The notes beneath the pieces are model-generated. The model had not been told where the DNA came from, searched no databases, and worked only from the letters and a program-made list of their open reading frames with translations. A stretch of 43,272 bases of DNA from an uncultured Acetobacteraceae bacterium. GTDB taxonomy: Bacteria > Pseudomonadota > Alphaproteobacteria > Acetobacterales > Acetobacteraceae. Shown here in pieces: positions 32,476 to 40,929 of the stretch. Both the position numbers and the translations under genes were made by a program. The stretch lies in assembly GCA_903907955.1 (NCBI GenBank), contig CAIVPZ010000147.1, positions 1 to 43,272 of the forward strand, written 5' to 3'. Position 1 is the stretch's first letter. Each line of letters begins with the position of its first letter.

Positions 32476-33531
32476 ATGACCCTCGCCGCAATCCTCCGCC
32501 ATCTCGCCTTCGCCGCCGGCATCGCCCTGGTCTCCGCGCTGGTGGTGCGCGCCATGATCAACGCCCGGGTGATGGACCTGCCCAACCACCGCTCCGCCCA
32601 CGCGGTGCCGATGCCGCGCGGCGGCGGGATGGGGATCGTGGTCGGGTTCCTGGTGGGCATTGCCGTGCTGTACGGCTTCGCCTCGTTCGCCCGGCTCGCC
32701 GACCCGTATTTCCGCGCCGTCATCCTGGCCTCGATCGCCATCGCCGTGGTCGGCTTCATCGACGACCTGCGCGACTGGCCGTTCACCGTGAAGCTGGCCG
32801 CCCAGGTGGCGGCGGCGCTCGCCGCGGTGGGCAGCGGGCTGTTCATCGAGATGTTCCGCGTTCCGGGGATCGGCCCGGTGGATGTCGGCTGGCTGGCCGG
32901 CGGGGCGATCACCGTCGGCTGGATTCTGTTCGCCACCAACGCGATGAACTTCATCGACGGGCTGAACGGACTGGCTGCCGGCACCGCCCTGGTGGCCAGC
33001 GTCTTCCTGGCGGTGATCGCCGCGGTGCAGGGCGGCTGGTTCGTCTATTTCGCCGCCCTGCTGCTGGCCGCCGGCATCGCCGGCTTCCTGCCGTTCAATT
33101 TTCCGCGCGCGCGGATTTTCATGGGCGACGTCGGCAGCCAGTTCTGCGGCTTCGTGCTTGCCGTGCTGGGCGTGGCGGCGAGCCGTTTCGACAAGGTGGA
33201 GCTGTCGTTTCTGCTGGTGCCGATGCTGCTCTCCGGTGTGCTTTACGATGTGGCATTCACCCTGGTCCGCCGGGCGCTGGCCGGTGAGCGGCTGGCCCAG
33301 GCGCATCGCGGCCACCTGTATCAGGTGGCCCAGCGGTCCGGCATGGACGCGCGCCGGGTGGCGGAGGCGCATTGGGGTTTCGCGGCGCTGGGCGGGCTGG
33401 CCTGCCTGGGCTTCATCGCTGCCCCCTCGTGGCTCAAGCCGCTGTGGCCGTTCGCCCTGCTGGTGCCGCAACTGGCCTGGACCATATTTGTTGCGGCGCG
33501 TGCCCGCCGGGCCGGGATCGGCCGCTGGTGA
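32476..33531 (+). CDS. WecA/WbpL-like sugar-phosphate transferase (GT4)
   Basis: 351 residues with about ten membrane helices. Conserved motifs: MDLPNHRSAHAVPMPRGGG (33-51), FIDDLRDWP with Asp96-Asp97, NAMNFIDGLNG (155-165), FMGDVGSQFCG (215-225) and AHRGHLYQ near the end. This family moves a HexNAc-1-phosphate from UDP onto undecaprenyl phosphate, the first step of O-antigen or capsule assembly. It is divergent from the dehydratase gene, with 78 bp between their starts and no clear promoter seen. It fits as the initiator for the polysaccharide made by the genes on the other strand. Confidence 0.92.
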   Translation: MTLAAILRHLAFAAGIALVSALVVRAMINARVMDLPNHRSAHAVPMPRGGGMGIVVGFLVGIAVLYGFASFARLADPYFRAVILASIAIAVVGFIDDLRDWPFTVKLAAQVAAALAAVGSGLFIEMFRVPGIGPVDVGWLAGGAITVGWILFATNAMNFIDGLNGLAAGTALVASVFLAVIAAVQGGWFVYFAALLLAAGIAGFLPFNFPRARIFMGDVGSQFCGFVLAVLGVAASRFDKVELSFLLVPMLLSGVLYDVAFTLVRRALAGERLAQAHRGHLYQVAQRSGMDARRVAEAHWGFAALGGLACLGFIAAPSWLKPLWPFALLVPQLAWTIFVAARARRAGIGRW

Positions 33532-33578
33532 GGCGGGCCGCGCCCCCCCCTCTCAGTTCACCTCAAACGGAGGCCGGA

Positions 33579-34181
33579 ATGTCCACCCTGCGTAACAGCC
33601 TGCTTGTCATGTGTTTCCTGCTCCCCGGTGCGGCGTTCGCGCAGCCGGCCGCGGCGCCCAACCCGTCGTTCAACCTGGTCAACCGCAACGCCTCGGCGAT
33701 CAAGGAGTTCTATGCCACGCCGGAGGGGGCGGCCACCAAATGGGGGCGCGATCTGCTGGAGGGCCGCAGCCTGGCGCCGGGCGGCAAGGCGCCGATCCGC
33801 CTGCGGGCGGACGGCAAATGCGTCTACGACCTGCGGGCGCTGTTCGCCGATGGCCACTTCGAGGAGAAGCGCGGCCTGAATGCCTGCCAGAGCGAGGACG
33901 TCGTCATGGGCGCAACCGCACCGCCTGCGGCGAAATCATTCCGCCTGCTCAACCGCGGCACCGCGCCCATCACGTCGATCAGCGCGCGTGCCCAGGGCAC
34001 CGACAAGTGGCGCACCAACGGCCTGCGGACCGGCCCCATCCCCGCCGGCGGTGACCGCCGTATCGACCTGCCGCCGGGCGGAAAATGCGTGTTCGACCTG
34101 CGGGTGACCTTCGAAGGCGGCAAGTCGAGCGAGAAGACGGAGGTCGATCTCTGTTCGTCGCCGGATCAGGCCGTGCAGTAG
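33579..34181 (+). CDS. Secreted protein of two duplicated domains, unknown function
   Basis: 200 residues from ATG 33579, with GGAGG upstream. The signal peptide is MSTLRNSLLVMCFLLPGAAFA with Ala-Phe-Ala cleavage. The rest is two similar domains: 33-112 (NPSFNLVNRNASAIKEFYAT then KCVYDLRALF) and 118-195 (SFRLLNRGTAPITSISARAQ then KCVFDLRVTF). Each has a G-K-C-V-Y/F-D-L-R-x-x-F block and a second Cys about 20 residues later, suggesting one disulfide per domain. It should fold as two small beta-rich domains in the periplasm or outside. I do not recognise a family. It directly follows the WecA-like gene (47 bp gap). Confidence 0.78.
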   Translation: MSTLRNSLLVMCFLLPGAAFAQPAAAPNPSFNLVNRNASAIKEFYATPEGAATKWGRDLLEGRSLAPGGKAPIRLRADGKCVYDLRALFADGHFEEKRGLNACQSEDVVMGATAPPAAKSFRLLNRGTAPITSISARAQGTDKWRTNGLRTGPIPAGGDRRIDLPPGGKCVFDLRVTFEGGKSSEKTEVDLCSSPDQAVQ

Positions 34182-34210
34182 GCGCGGCTGTAAGGACCGC
34201 CGAAGGGGGA

Positions 34211-34229
34211 CCAGGGGCAAAGCCCCTGG
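34211..34229. terminator. CCAGGGGC-N3-GCCCCTGG hairpin
   Basis: An 8-bp perfect stem with an AAA loop lies between the convergent secreted-protein gene (stop 34181) and MarR gene (stop 34237). It is a longer version of the CCAGGGC family and is probably bidirectional. Confidence 0.55.
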
Positions 34230-34236
34230 ACTTCCC

Positions 34237-34635
34237 TCAGCCGTTGGCAACCTTGCGCGACGACGCGCTCGTTTCGCTGCCGCCGGACTTCTTCGCGGCG
34301 GTGGCGGCCTCGGTCATGATGCCGCGCAGGTCGCGCAGGAAGGCCGTGCCCTTGAGCGTCCGCTGCACCAGCACGCTGCGCCGGTCCATCGGGTCCACCT
34401 TGCGGCGGGCCAGGTCGAGCTCGCCCAACCGGTCGAGCGCCCGGGTGATCGCCGGCTTGGAGACGTTCAGGTCGGCTGCCAGGCCGCGCACCGTGTGCGC
34501 CCCGTCCTGCAGGTAGCAGGTCAGGAAGACGCCCAACTGGCGGGCCGACAGGTCCGGTCCGTCGCGCCGGACGAGCGCCACAACTGTGTCCCGCAGAATG
34601 CCGACCAACTGGTCGGCGGATGGCGAAGTAGCCAT
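34237..34635 (-). CDS. MarR family transcription regulator
   Basis: 132 residues with a winged-helix core: ARQLGVFLTCYLQDGAHTVR, then recognition helix LAADLNVSKPAITRALDRLG and the wing LARRKVDPMDRRSVLVQRTL. It is a dimeric DNA-binding repressor of the MarR type. The N-terminus is shorter than in ligand-binding members such as MarR, so an effector pocket may be absent. The C-terminus is Ser/Lys-rich and disordered. The upstream 155 bp to the M17 gene has no other gene. Its target is probably its own promoter, but no matching operator was found. Confidence 0.87.
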   Translation of the reverse strand: MATSPSADQLVGILRDTVVALVRRDGPDLSARQLGVFLTCYLQDGAHTVRGLAADLNVSKPAITRALDRLGELDLARRKVDPMDRRSVLVQRTLKGTAFLRDLRGIMTEAATAAKKSGGSETSASSRKVANG

Positions 34636-34790
34636 GAATTTACCCTTTCACTTTCCCGGGCGGATCGCCGCCGCCTTGTTGTTGGCCGCTTTGCGGCCCG
34701 ATAACCCACCGCCGCTTGCCTGCCCAGCAATCGCGCACGCGTTCGGTATGGATCAGGATACGCCCGCGAATCGTTGTAAGGAAATCCCGA

Positions 34791-36212
34791 TCACGTTACC
34801 GGTACGTTTTTGTCGGTGTGCCTTACGATAAGTTGACATTCGATAGCAGAACGCACCGCACGTATGGTTTGCGCCTCGCCGCCTTCGGGTCGTCCGGGAC
34901 GGGTGCTGTCGTTCCATGCGTAAATGTCGAGATGAACCCAAGGGGTTCCAGGCGCCACGAAACGACGTAAGAATAATGCAGCAACGATCGCGCCGGCGAA
35001 AGGTTTTGACGATATGTTGTTGAGATCGGCCACCGGGCTGTCGAGCCAGGTATCATAGCCGTCCCACAATGGCAGCCGCCACATCGGGTCGTGCTGCGCC
35101 ATTCCTTCCTGCAGCAGGCGCCCGGCCCAGTCCTCGTCGGTGGCGAACAGGGCCGGCAGGTCCGGGCCCAGCGCCACCCGCGCGGCCCCGGTCAGGGTGG
35201 CGCAGTCCAGCAGCAGGTCGGGGCGCTCGTCCGACGCCTCGGCCAGCAGGTCGCACAGCACCAGCCTGCCTTCGGCATCGGTATTGCCGATCTCCACCGT
35301 CAGGCCGCGCCGCGTCCGCACCACGTCGAGCGGCCGCATCGCCCGGCCGGACACGCTGTTCTCGACGCAGCCCAGGCGCACCGCCAGGCGAATCGGCAGG
35401 TCCGCTTCCATCAGCAGGCGGGCGATGCCCAGCACATTGGCGGCACCTGCCATGTCTTTTTTCATGCGCAGCATGCCGGCGGAGGGCTTGATGTCATACC
35501 CGCCGGTATCGAAGCAGACCCCCTTGCCGCACAGCGATACCAGCGGACTCGAGTCGGTCGCCGCGCTGCCGCGCCAGGTGAAGCCGGCCACCACCGGCGC
35601 GCGCTCGGAGCCGCGGCCGACCGCCGCAATGGCCGGGTAGGCGACCGACAGCGCCTCGCCCTCGATGCGAATCGGCGCAGCGCCATGGCGCCTGCCGAGC
35701 GCCACGGCGGCATCGGCCAGTTCGGAGGGGCCGAGCAGGTTCGCCGGCGTGTTCACCAGGTCGCGCACCATCCACACCGCAGCGGCCTCGGCAACGGCGC
35801 GCGCATGGGATTGTTCCGGGCCGGGCACCGCCAGCGTGGCCGGCGCCCGCCGCGCCGCCTTCAGCCGGTCGTAGCGGTAGGCGCCGAGCAGAAAGCCGAG
35901 CGTGGCGCCGGCGGCGTCGAAGTCGCCCGGCGCGAGTCGCCATGTCCCCTCGGCCGGCAGCTTGTTGGCCAGGCCGCCGAACGCGCAGGGCGAACGGTCG
36001 GCGCCCAGGCCCAGCACCGCGCCGGCCACCCCGCCCTCGCCGGGCAGCAGCAGCAGTTCCTGGGCGCGGGCGGCGAACCCGGCGGCGTGCAGCCAGGCAG
36101 CCTGTTGCTGCGGCAGCGCGGCGAGCAAAGGCGCCAGTCCCGCCGGCCGGATGGCATGGACGGGGCGGGCAGCCGAATCGCCCGTGACCACGGGCAGACT
36201 CCGGTCGAACAA
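34791..36212 (-). CDS. Leucyl aminopeptidase, M17 family
   Basis: 473 residues from a TTG at 36212, preceded by AAGGA about nine bases upstream; no in-frame ATG fits. All active-site residues are present at the canonical spacing: Lys230, Asp235, Lys242, Asp253 (GKGVCFDTGGYDIKPSAGML then MKKDMAGAA), and Asp312, Glu314, Arg316 in NTDAEGRLVL. It needs two metal ions and removes N-terminal residues from peptides in the cytoplasm. The last 19 residues (SAIECQLIVRHTDKNVPVT) are unlike usual M17 ends, and the DNA there is poorer in GC than the rest of the gene. An inverted repeat at 36256-36285 precedes it. It lies 144 bp downstream of the hemolysin III gene. Confidence 0.92.
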   Translation of the reverse strand: MFDRSLPVVTGDSAARPVHAIRPAGLAPLLAALPQQQAAWLHAAGFAARAQELLLLPGEGGVAGAVLGLGADRSPCAFGGLANKLPAEGTWRLAPGDFDAAGATLGFLLGAYRYDRLKAARRAPATLAVPGPEQSHARAVAEAAAVWMVRDLVNTPANLLGPSELADAAVALGRRHGAAPIRIEGEALSVAYPAIAAVGRGSERAPVVAGFTWRGSAATDSSPLVSLCGKGVCFDTGGYDIKPSAGMLRMKKDMAGAANVLGIARLLMEADLPIRLAVRLGCVENSVSGRAMRPLDVVRTRRGLTVEIGNTDAEGRLVLCDLLAEASDERPDLLLDCATLTGAARVALGPDLPALFATDEDWAGRLLQEGMAQHDPMWRLPLWDGYDTWLDSPVADLNNISSKPFAGAIVAALFLRRFVAPGTPWVHLDIYAWNDSTRPGRPEGGEAQTIRAVRSAIECQLIVRHTDKNVPVT

Positions 36213-36255
36213 GGATGCAATTCCTTCGGGGCGGGTTGCCGACCGTATGGGTCAC

Positions 36256-36285
36256 GCAACGCTGACGCAAAAATGACAGCGTTGC
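36256..36285. repeat. Inverted repeat upstream of the aminopeptidase gene
   Basis: GCAACGCTG (36256-36264) and CAGCGTTGC (36277-36285) are a perfect 9-bp pair around 12 A-rich bases. It lies between the hemolysin III stop and the TTG start of the aminopeptidase gene. It may be an operator or a short attenuator. Confidence 0.5.
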
Positions 36286-36356
36286 TTCCCGCTCACAACC
36301 CCGGATCGACTCGGACCCGGCCAATTCGGTGCGGCAGCCAGTTCAGCCCGGCACGA

Positions 36357-37019
36357 TCAGGCGGCGGCCAGGAAGGCGGCATGCAGCGCGCTGACGTGCA
36401 GGCCCGCCGCAACCAGTACCATCGCATGCCAGGCAGCGGTGTGGAACTTGAGCCGGCGCTGCGTATAGACCAGCGCCCCCAGCGAATACACTATTCCGCC
36501 GCCCAGCAGCAGGCTCAGCGAATCGCCGGGCAGCCGCTCGATCAGCGGCTCGATCATGAACACCATCGCCCAGCCCATGCCGAGGTACAAGGCCAGCGAC
36601 AGCCCCTCGAAGCGGCGCGGGTAGACCAGCTTCAGCGTGATCCCGATCGCCGCCAGCGCCCACACGATGGCGCACAGCACCACGCCACCGGGCGGCAGCA
36701 GCACGTTCAGCGCGAACGGGGTGTAGCTGCCGGCGATCATCACGAAGATCATCGCGTGGTCGGCGCGCCGCAGCAATTCCTTGGCCCGGCCCGGCCGGGT
36801 GAGGTGATAGGCGGCGGACGCGCCCAGCATGCCGATCAACCCGACCGCATAGACCGACATGGAGGCGATCAGCCGTCCGCTGTCGGAGTTGCGGCAGACC
36901 TCCGCCAGCAGCCACGCGGCGGCGATCACGCCCGCGGGCACGCCGATCAGATGCACCGCGTTGTCGAGCCCGCGCTCGGCGCGGCTGTAGTTCGGGAAGT
37001 GCGCACGGGTCTGTGTCAT
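36357..37019 (-). CDS. Hemolysin III/TrhA family membrane protein
   Basis: 220 residues from ATG 37019 with seven membrane helices. The family's metal-binding signature is present: NAVHLIGVPAG with a His in helix 1, ASAAYHLT in helix 2, DHAMIFVMIAGSYTPFAL, and HTAAWHAMVLVAAGLHVSAL at the end. Relatives are PAQR-like; E. coli TrhA (YqfA) affects membrane energetics, and the hemolysin name is historical. There is no ribosome site stronger than AGGGTA. Its upstream region (37020-37218) shows only GC-rich hairpins, then a MITE. Confidence 0.88.
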   Translation of the reverse strand: MTQTRAHFPNYSRAERGLDNAVHLIGVPAGVIAAAWLLAEVCRNSDSGRLIASMSVYAVGLIGMLGASAAYHLTRPGRAKELLRRADHAMIFVMIAGSYTPFALNVLLPPGGVVLCAIVWALAAIGITLKLVYPRRFEGLSLALYLGMGWAMVFMIEPLIERLPGDSLSLLLGGGIVYSLGALVYTQRRLKFHTAAWHAMVLVAAGLHVSALHAAFLAAA

Positions 37020-37218
37020 CAGGGTACCTCTGTCATCCAATACCAGTCCGGGGAAAGCTCCCCACGACTTCGGTGCGGCCCGAAAGACGTGGATGCCCTG
37101 GCATGACGGGATGCAGGGTGAATCTCTCGGGGGACTGGCATTCGGCGGACGGCATAAGGTACCGGCACACGGCTTCGGCGACCTTGCTGCGACGGCAAGC
37201 CTGCCATGCATTCCACTA

Positions 37219-37426
37219 TGGCTCATACTGGATTCCAGGGTGGTGGGAAACGGCGCAAAATCAATCTGTTAGCGCGCCAGGCCAGGCAGTGCAGCATGGG
37301 ATTTTTCGGCGGGTTGCGCCCGCACGGCACGGGGGTGGCCGCAAGGTGCGCCGTGCGGCAGGCGCAAGTGTCTACAACCTGCTGAAAACACGCGGATCTC
37401 CACCACCCTGGAATCCAGTATGAGCC
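37219..37426. mobile_element. 208-bp MITE with 27-bp TIRs and 8-bp target duplication
   Basis: Terminal inverted repeats at 37219-37245 and 37400-37426 are perfect over 27 bp and start GGCTCATACTGGATTCCAGG. The element is flanked by exact 8-bp direct repeats TCCACTAT at 37211-37218 and 37427-37434, the mark of transposition. It has no transposase gene; an open plus-strand frame ends within the right TIR but is unlikely to be real. An 8-bp duplication with GG ends suits families such as ISL3 or IS1595 that could mobilise it, but no parent element is in the window. It lies between the hemolysin III and cold-shock genes and interrupts no gene. Confidence 0.95.
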
Positions 37427-37492
37427 TCCACTATTATGTGCCCCGCGACAGGGCAGCAGGGCCGGGCGGTCCGGCAGACCCTTGCGGGCCTG

Positions 37493-37729
37493 TTAGCGGC
37501 GTGCCTTGGCGATCGGCGGCGGCGTCCAGGGGCTGGCGCCCGCGGCGAGCTGGCTTTCCCGGATGATTCGCTCATGCCCGTCGCTTACGTTCTTCACCCG
37601 GTACTGGTAGCCGGCGGCTTCCAGCGGCAACTGGCGGACAATGCGGTAGGTGCCGCGCGGCACGTTGAAATCAATTGAACTCGGCAGGAAGCTGACTTCC
37701 TGGCCGACCATGAATTTGTGACGCTGCAT
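37493..37729 (-). CDS. Conserved 78-residue protein next to the cold-shock gene
   Basis: 78 residues from ATG 37729 with GGAGA upstream. The sequence (EVSFLPSSIDFNVPRGTYRI, VRQLPLEAAGYQYRVKNVSD, GHERIIRESQL) is polar and predicted beta-rich, like a small SH3-type fold; there is no signal peptide or membrane helix. I recall similar small proteins in other Alphaproteobacteria but not a function. It lies 89 bp downstream of the cold-shock gene on the same strand and is probably co-transcribed with it. The tail (SPWTPPPIAKARR) is Pro- and Arg-rich. Confidence 0.75.
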   Translation of the reverse strand: MQRHKFMVGQEVSFLPSSIDFNVPRGTYRIVRQLPLEAAGYQYRVKNVSDGHERIIRESQLAAGASPWTPPPIAKARR

Positions 37730-37818
37730 GTCGTTCTCCGGCAGGAGCCGGCGCCGCCGGCTGGCGGCGCCGTCGTCCTGCGCCGGCCGGAAACCCGGCC
37801 GGCGCAGTCACTACAGGA

Positions 37819-38025
37819 TCAGCCGGCCTGCAGGTTTTCGGCCGACATCTTGCCTTGCTGCCCGCGCTGCAGCTCGTACTTCACCTTCTGGCCTTCGTTC
37901 AGCCGGCCGAGGCCGGCCTTTTCGACCGCCGAGATGTGCACGAACACGTCCTTCGAGCCGTCATCCGGCTGGATGAAGCCATAGCCCTTCTGCGCGTTGA
38001 ACCACTTAACAGTGCCTGAAGCCAT
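37819..38025 (-). CDS. CspA-family cold-shock protein
   Basis: 68 residues from ATG 38025 (GGAG upstream). The RNP motifs KGYGFI and DVFVHI are intact in the five-stranded OB fold [20 protein letters not shown]. It binds single-stranded RNA and DNA and melts RNA structure in the cold or in stationary phase. A 9-bp hairpin in the leader (38047-38067) starts close to the coding region and may act in control of translation. The 78-residue gene follows. Confidence 0.97.
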   Translation of the reverse strand: MASGTVKWFNAQKGYGFIQPDDGSKDVFVHISAVEKAGLGRLNEGQKVKYELQRGQQGKMSAENLQAG

Positions 38026-38046
38026 TCGTCTCACTCCGATGACCGG

Positions 38047-38067
38047 CGGCCCGCACGATGCGGGCCG
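38047..38067 (-). promoter_or_regulatory. Leader hairpin of the cold-shock gene
   Basis: CGGCCCGCA and TGCGGGCCG form a 9-bp stem with a CGA loop, ending 21 bases before the cold-shock ATG on the minus strand. A temperature-sensitive or protein-bound leader is known for cspA-type genes; here this is inference. Between it and the pepN stop a second stem lies at 38152-38167 (GGCCCC/GGGGTC), possibly ending pepN transcripts. Confidence 0.45.
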
Positions 38068-38213
38068 GATTACTTCTCGCTGGGGGAGCGTCGAATGCGA
38101 CAGCGCGCATGGCACGAGCAGCCCGATGGAAAAGCGCCGTCGAAGAACTATGGCCCCTTTTGGGGTCATTTGCGAGGGGGAGACGAGCAAATCTTCGTCA
38201 CCACAACCGTTCG

Positions 38214-40853
38214 TTACGCCAGCGCCTTGGAAACCTTCTCGCCGGTGAGCCGGCTCAACCCGGGCGCCGCCAGGATACGCTCCAGTTCGGCGCGCATCAG
38301 TGCCTGCCGCCCGGCATTCTGCCGTCGCCATGTCCCCAGCGGCCCGGCCAGCCGCGACGCGGTCTGCCCGTTCAGCGGATCGAGCGTGATCACCGTGTCG
38401 GCCAGGAACCGGTAGCCGGCCCCCGAAGCGTCGTGGAAGCGCACCTGGTTGCCGGTCGAGAAGGCGCCGACCAGGGCGCGCACCCGGTTGGGGTTGCGCA
38501 GGTCGAAATCCGGGTGGCGGGACAGCGCCTGCACTTCCTGCACCGTCTGCGGCCGCGGCGAGCTGGCCTGGATGGCGAACCACTTGTCCAGCACCAGGTC
38601 GTCATGCCGCCAGCGTGCATGGAAAGCCGCCAGCGCGGCATCCCGGTCCGCCCCGTCGCTGGCCGCCAGCACCGTCAGCGCGGCGAGCGAATCGGTCATG
38701 TTGGCGGCGGTCTCGAACTGCACCCGCGCCAGCGCCATCCCCTCGGCGCCGGCGGCGGCGAGGGTGGCGAGGCAGGCATTGCGCAGCGCCCGCCGCCCGA
38801 TCGCCTCCGGGTCGATCCTGGCATCGCCGGGGACAGCCAGCCGTTCGTATGTGGCGCGCAGCGCCGGCGCCAGACTCCGGCCGAGTTCACTGCGCAGGAA
38901 GGTCCGGGCTGCATGGATGGCGTCCGGATCGGCCACCGCCATCTGGTCGGCGACGAACGCCTCCGACGGCAGCGCCAGCGCCTCGGCGGCGAACTGCCGG
39001 TCGGCATCCGCCCCGGCCAGCAGCGCCGCCTGCGCCGCCGCCAGCCCCGCGTCCATGGCCAGCGGCGCGCCCGCGTGCAACCCCGCCACCATGTCCAGCA
39101 GCAGCGCGGTGGCATAGCGCTGGCCGGACTCCCAGCGCACGAAGGAGTCGGTGTCGTGGGTGGCCAGGAAGCGCAGCCGCTCGCGGCTGAGGCCGGCGAG
39201 CTTCACCGGCGCCGAGAAGCCGCGCAGCAGCGAGGGCACCGGCGGGGCCGGCACATCCTCGAACACGAAGCGCTGTTCCGTCTGATCCAGCAGCAGCACG
39301 CGGGTGCCCGGGCTGGCCGCCGCCTCGCCGTGCAGGCGGGTCGGCAGTTCGCCGCCGTCCTGCCCGAGCAGTCCCATCGCCACCGGGATCGGCACCGGCC
39401 GCTTGTCCGGCTGCCCCGGCGTGGCCCTGGTGGCCTGGCGCAGGGTGAGGACAAAACGCCGTGTGCCGGCGTCGTACTCGTCCGACGCCGTCAGCTCCGG
39501 CGTGCCGGCCTGGGCATACCAGGCCAGGAACGGCGACAGATCGACCCCGCCGCCCGCACCCAGGGCGGCGACGAAATCCTCGATGGTGACGGCCTGGTTG
39601 TCGTGCCGGGCGAAGTAGCAGTCCATGCCGCGGCGGAACCGGTCGGGACCCAGCATGCGATGGAGCATGCGGCAGATCTCGGCGCCTTTTTCATACACGG
39701 TCGGCGTATAGAAGTTGTCGATGGCGATGTAGCTGTCCGGCCGCACCGGATGGGCGAGCGGCCCGTCATCCTCGGGGAACTGGGCGGCGCGCAGCCGGCG
39801 CACATCGGCGATGCGTTTAACCGCCGGGCTGCCCATGTCGGCGCCGAACATCTGGTCGCGGAAGACGGTCAGCCCTTCCTTCAGCGACAACTGGAACCAG
39901 TCGCGGCAGGTGACCCGGTTGCCGGTCCAGTTGTGGAAATACTCATGCGCGATCACCCGCTCGATGCCCTCGTAATCGGCATCGGTGGCGGTTTCCGGCC
40001 GGGCGAGCACGTATTTGGTATTGAAAACGTTCAGCCCCTTGTTCTCCATCGCCCCCATGTTGAAGTCCGACACGGCGGCGATGTTGAACATGTCGAGGTC
40101 GTATTCAAGGCCGAACACGCGCTCGTCCCATGCCATGCTGTGTTGGAGCGACAGCATGGCGTGCGCGCAGCTTCCCTCGTCGCCGCGCCGCACCCAGATG
40201 GCGAGCGCCACGTCGCGGCCGGAGCGGGTGACGAAGCGGTCGCGCACCGCGACCAGATCGCCGGCGACCAGCGCGAACAGATAGCACGGCTTCGGGTGCG
40301 GATCGGTCCAGGTGGCGAAATGCCGGCCGTCCGCCAGCGTGCCGGTCGCGCCGGGATTGCCGTTCGACAGCAGCACCGGCAGGGCGGCGTCGGCCACCAC
40401 GGTGGTGGTGTAGCGCGCCATCACGTCGGGACGGTCGGGGAAGAAGGTGATGCGGCGGAAGCCCTCGGCCTCGCACTGGGTGAAATAGGCGCCACCGGAG
40501 ATGTACAGCCCGGACAGTTCGGTGTTGGCGGCGGGGGCGATGCGGGTTTCGACCTCGAGAAAACAGCTATCGGGCAGGTTGGGGATGGTCAGACAACCGT
40601 CCCGCTCCAGCGTGTACTGGTTGGCCCCCAGTGGCTCGTCGTCCAGCCGCAGCGCCAGCAGGGTCAGCGCCTCGCCGTCCAGGTGCAGCGGCGCGGCGGG
40701 GTCGCCATGCGCCTTGTTGCGCCGCAGCGCCAGCCGCGACCGCACCAGGGTGGCGTCGGGGTCGAGCTCGAAGCGCAGATCGACGGTATCGACCAGGAAA
40801 GCGGGTGGGCGGTAGTCGAGGCGGCTTGTCTCGGCGGGCGTGGTGTCGGTCAT
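38214..40853 (-). CDS. pepN: Aminopeptidase N, M1 family
   Basis: 879 residues from ATG 40853, the usual length for bacterial PepN. Exopeptidase motif GAMEN (267-271), zinc site HEYFH (303-307) and Glu326 in [13 protein letters not shown] are intact. N-terminal beta domain ([20 protein letters not shown]), catalytic domain, Ig-like domain and a long helical C-terminal domain appear in order. The enzyme removes N-terminal residues from peptides in the cytoplasm. It is transcribed on the minus strand ahead of the cold-shock pair, and lies 76 bp after the histidine kinase gene. Confidence 0.97.
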   Translation of the reverse strand: MTDTTPAETSRLDYRPPAFLVDTVDLRFELDPDATLVRSRLALRRNKAHGDPAAPLHLDGEALTLLALRLDDEPLGANQYTLERDGCLTIPNLPDSCFLEVETRIAPAANTELSGLYISGGAYFTQCEAEGFRRITFFPDRPDVMARYTTTVVADAALPVLLSNGNPGATGTLADGRHFATWTDPHPKPCYLFALVAGDLVAVRDRFVTRSGRDVALAIWVRRGDEGSCAHAMLSLQHSMAWDERVFGLEYDLDMFNIAAVSDFNMGAMENKGLNVFNTKYVLARPETATDADYEGIERVIAHEYFHNWTGNRVTCRDWFQLSLKEGLTVFRDQMFGADMGSPAVKRIADVRRLRAAQFPEDDGPLAHPVRPDSYIAIDNFYTPTVYEKGAEICRMLHRMLGPDRFRRGMDCYFARHDNQAVTIEDFVAALGAGGGVDLSPFLAWYAQAGTPELTASDEYDAGTRRFVLTLRQATRATPGQPDKRPVPIPVAMGLLGQDGGELPTRLHGEAAASPGTRVLLLDQTEQRFVFEDVPAPPVPSLLRGFSAPVKLAGLSRERLRFLATHDTDSFVRWESGQRYATALLLDMVAGLHAGAPLAMDAGLAAAQAALLAGADADRQFAAEALALPSEAFVADQMAVADPDAIHAARTFLRSELGRSLAPALRATYERLAVPGDARIDPEAIGRRALRNACLATLAAAGAEGMALARVQFETAANMTDSLAALTVLAASDGADRDAALAAFHARWRHDDLVLDKWFAIQASSPRPQTVQEVQALSRHPDFDLRNPNRVRALVGAFSTGNQVRFHDASGAGYRFLADTVITLDPLNGQTASRLAGPLGTWRRQNAGRQALMRAELERILAAPGLSRLTGEKVSKALA

Positions 40854-40929
40854 GGCGGGTCCGGATGCTCGGTTTGCCCAGCATATCGGTCCGCCACCCG
40901 CCGCCGACACCCCCACGCCGGGAGCAAAC

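Noticed and set aside
37020-37218. A riboswitch ahead of the hemolysin III gene
   Set aside because: There are GC-rich hairpins but no consensus core of a known class such as yybP-ykoY.
37013-37423. Plus-strand open frame through the MITE
   Set aside because: It ends inside the right TIR, has no homology I can see, and begins antisense to the hemolysin III start; it is likely non-coding.
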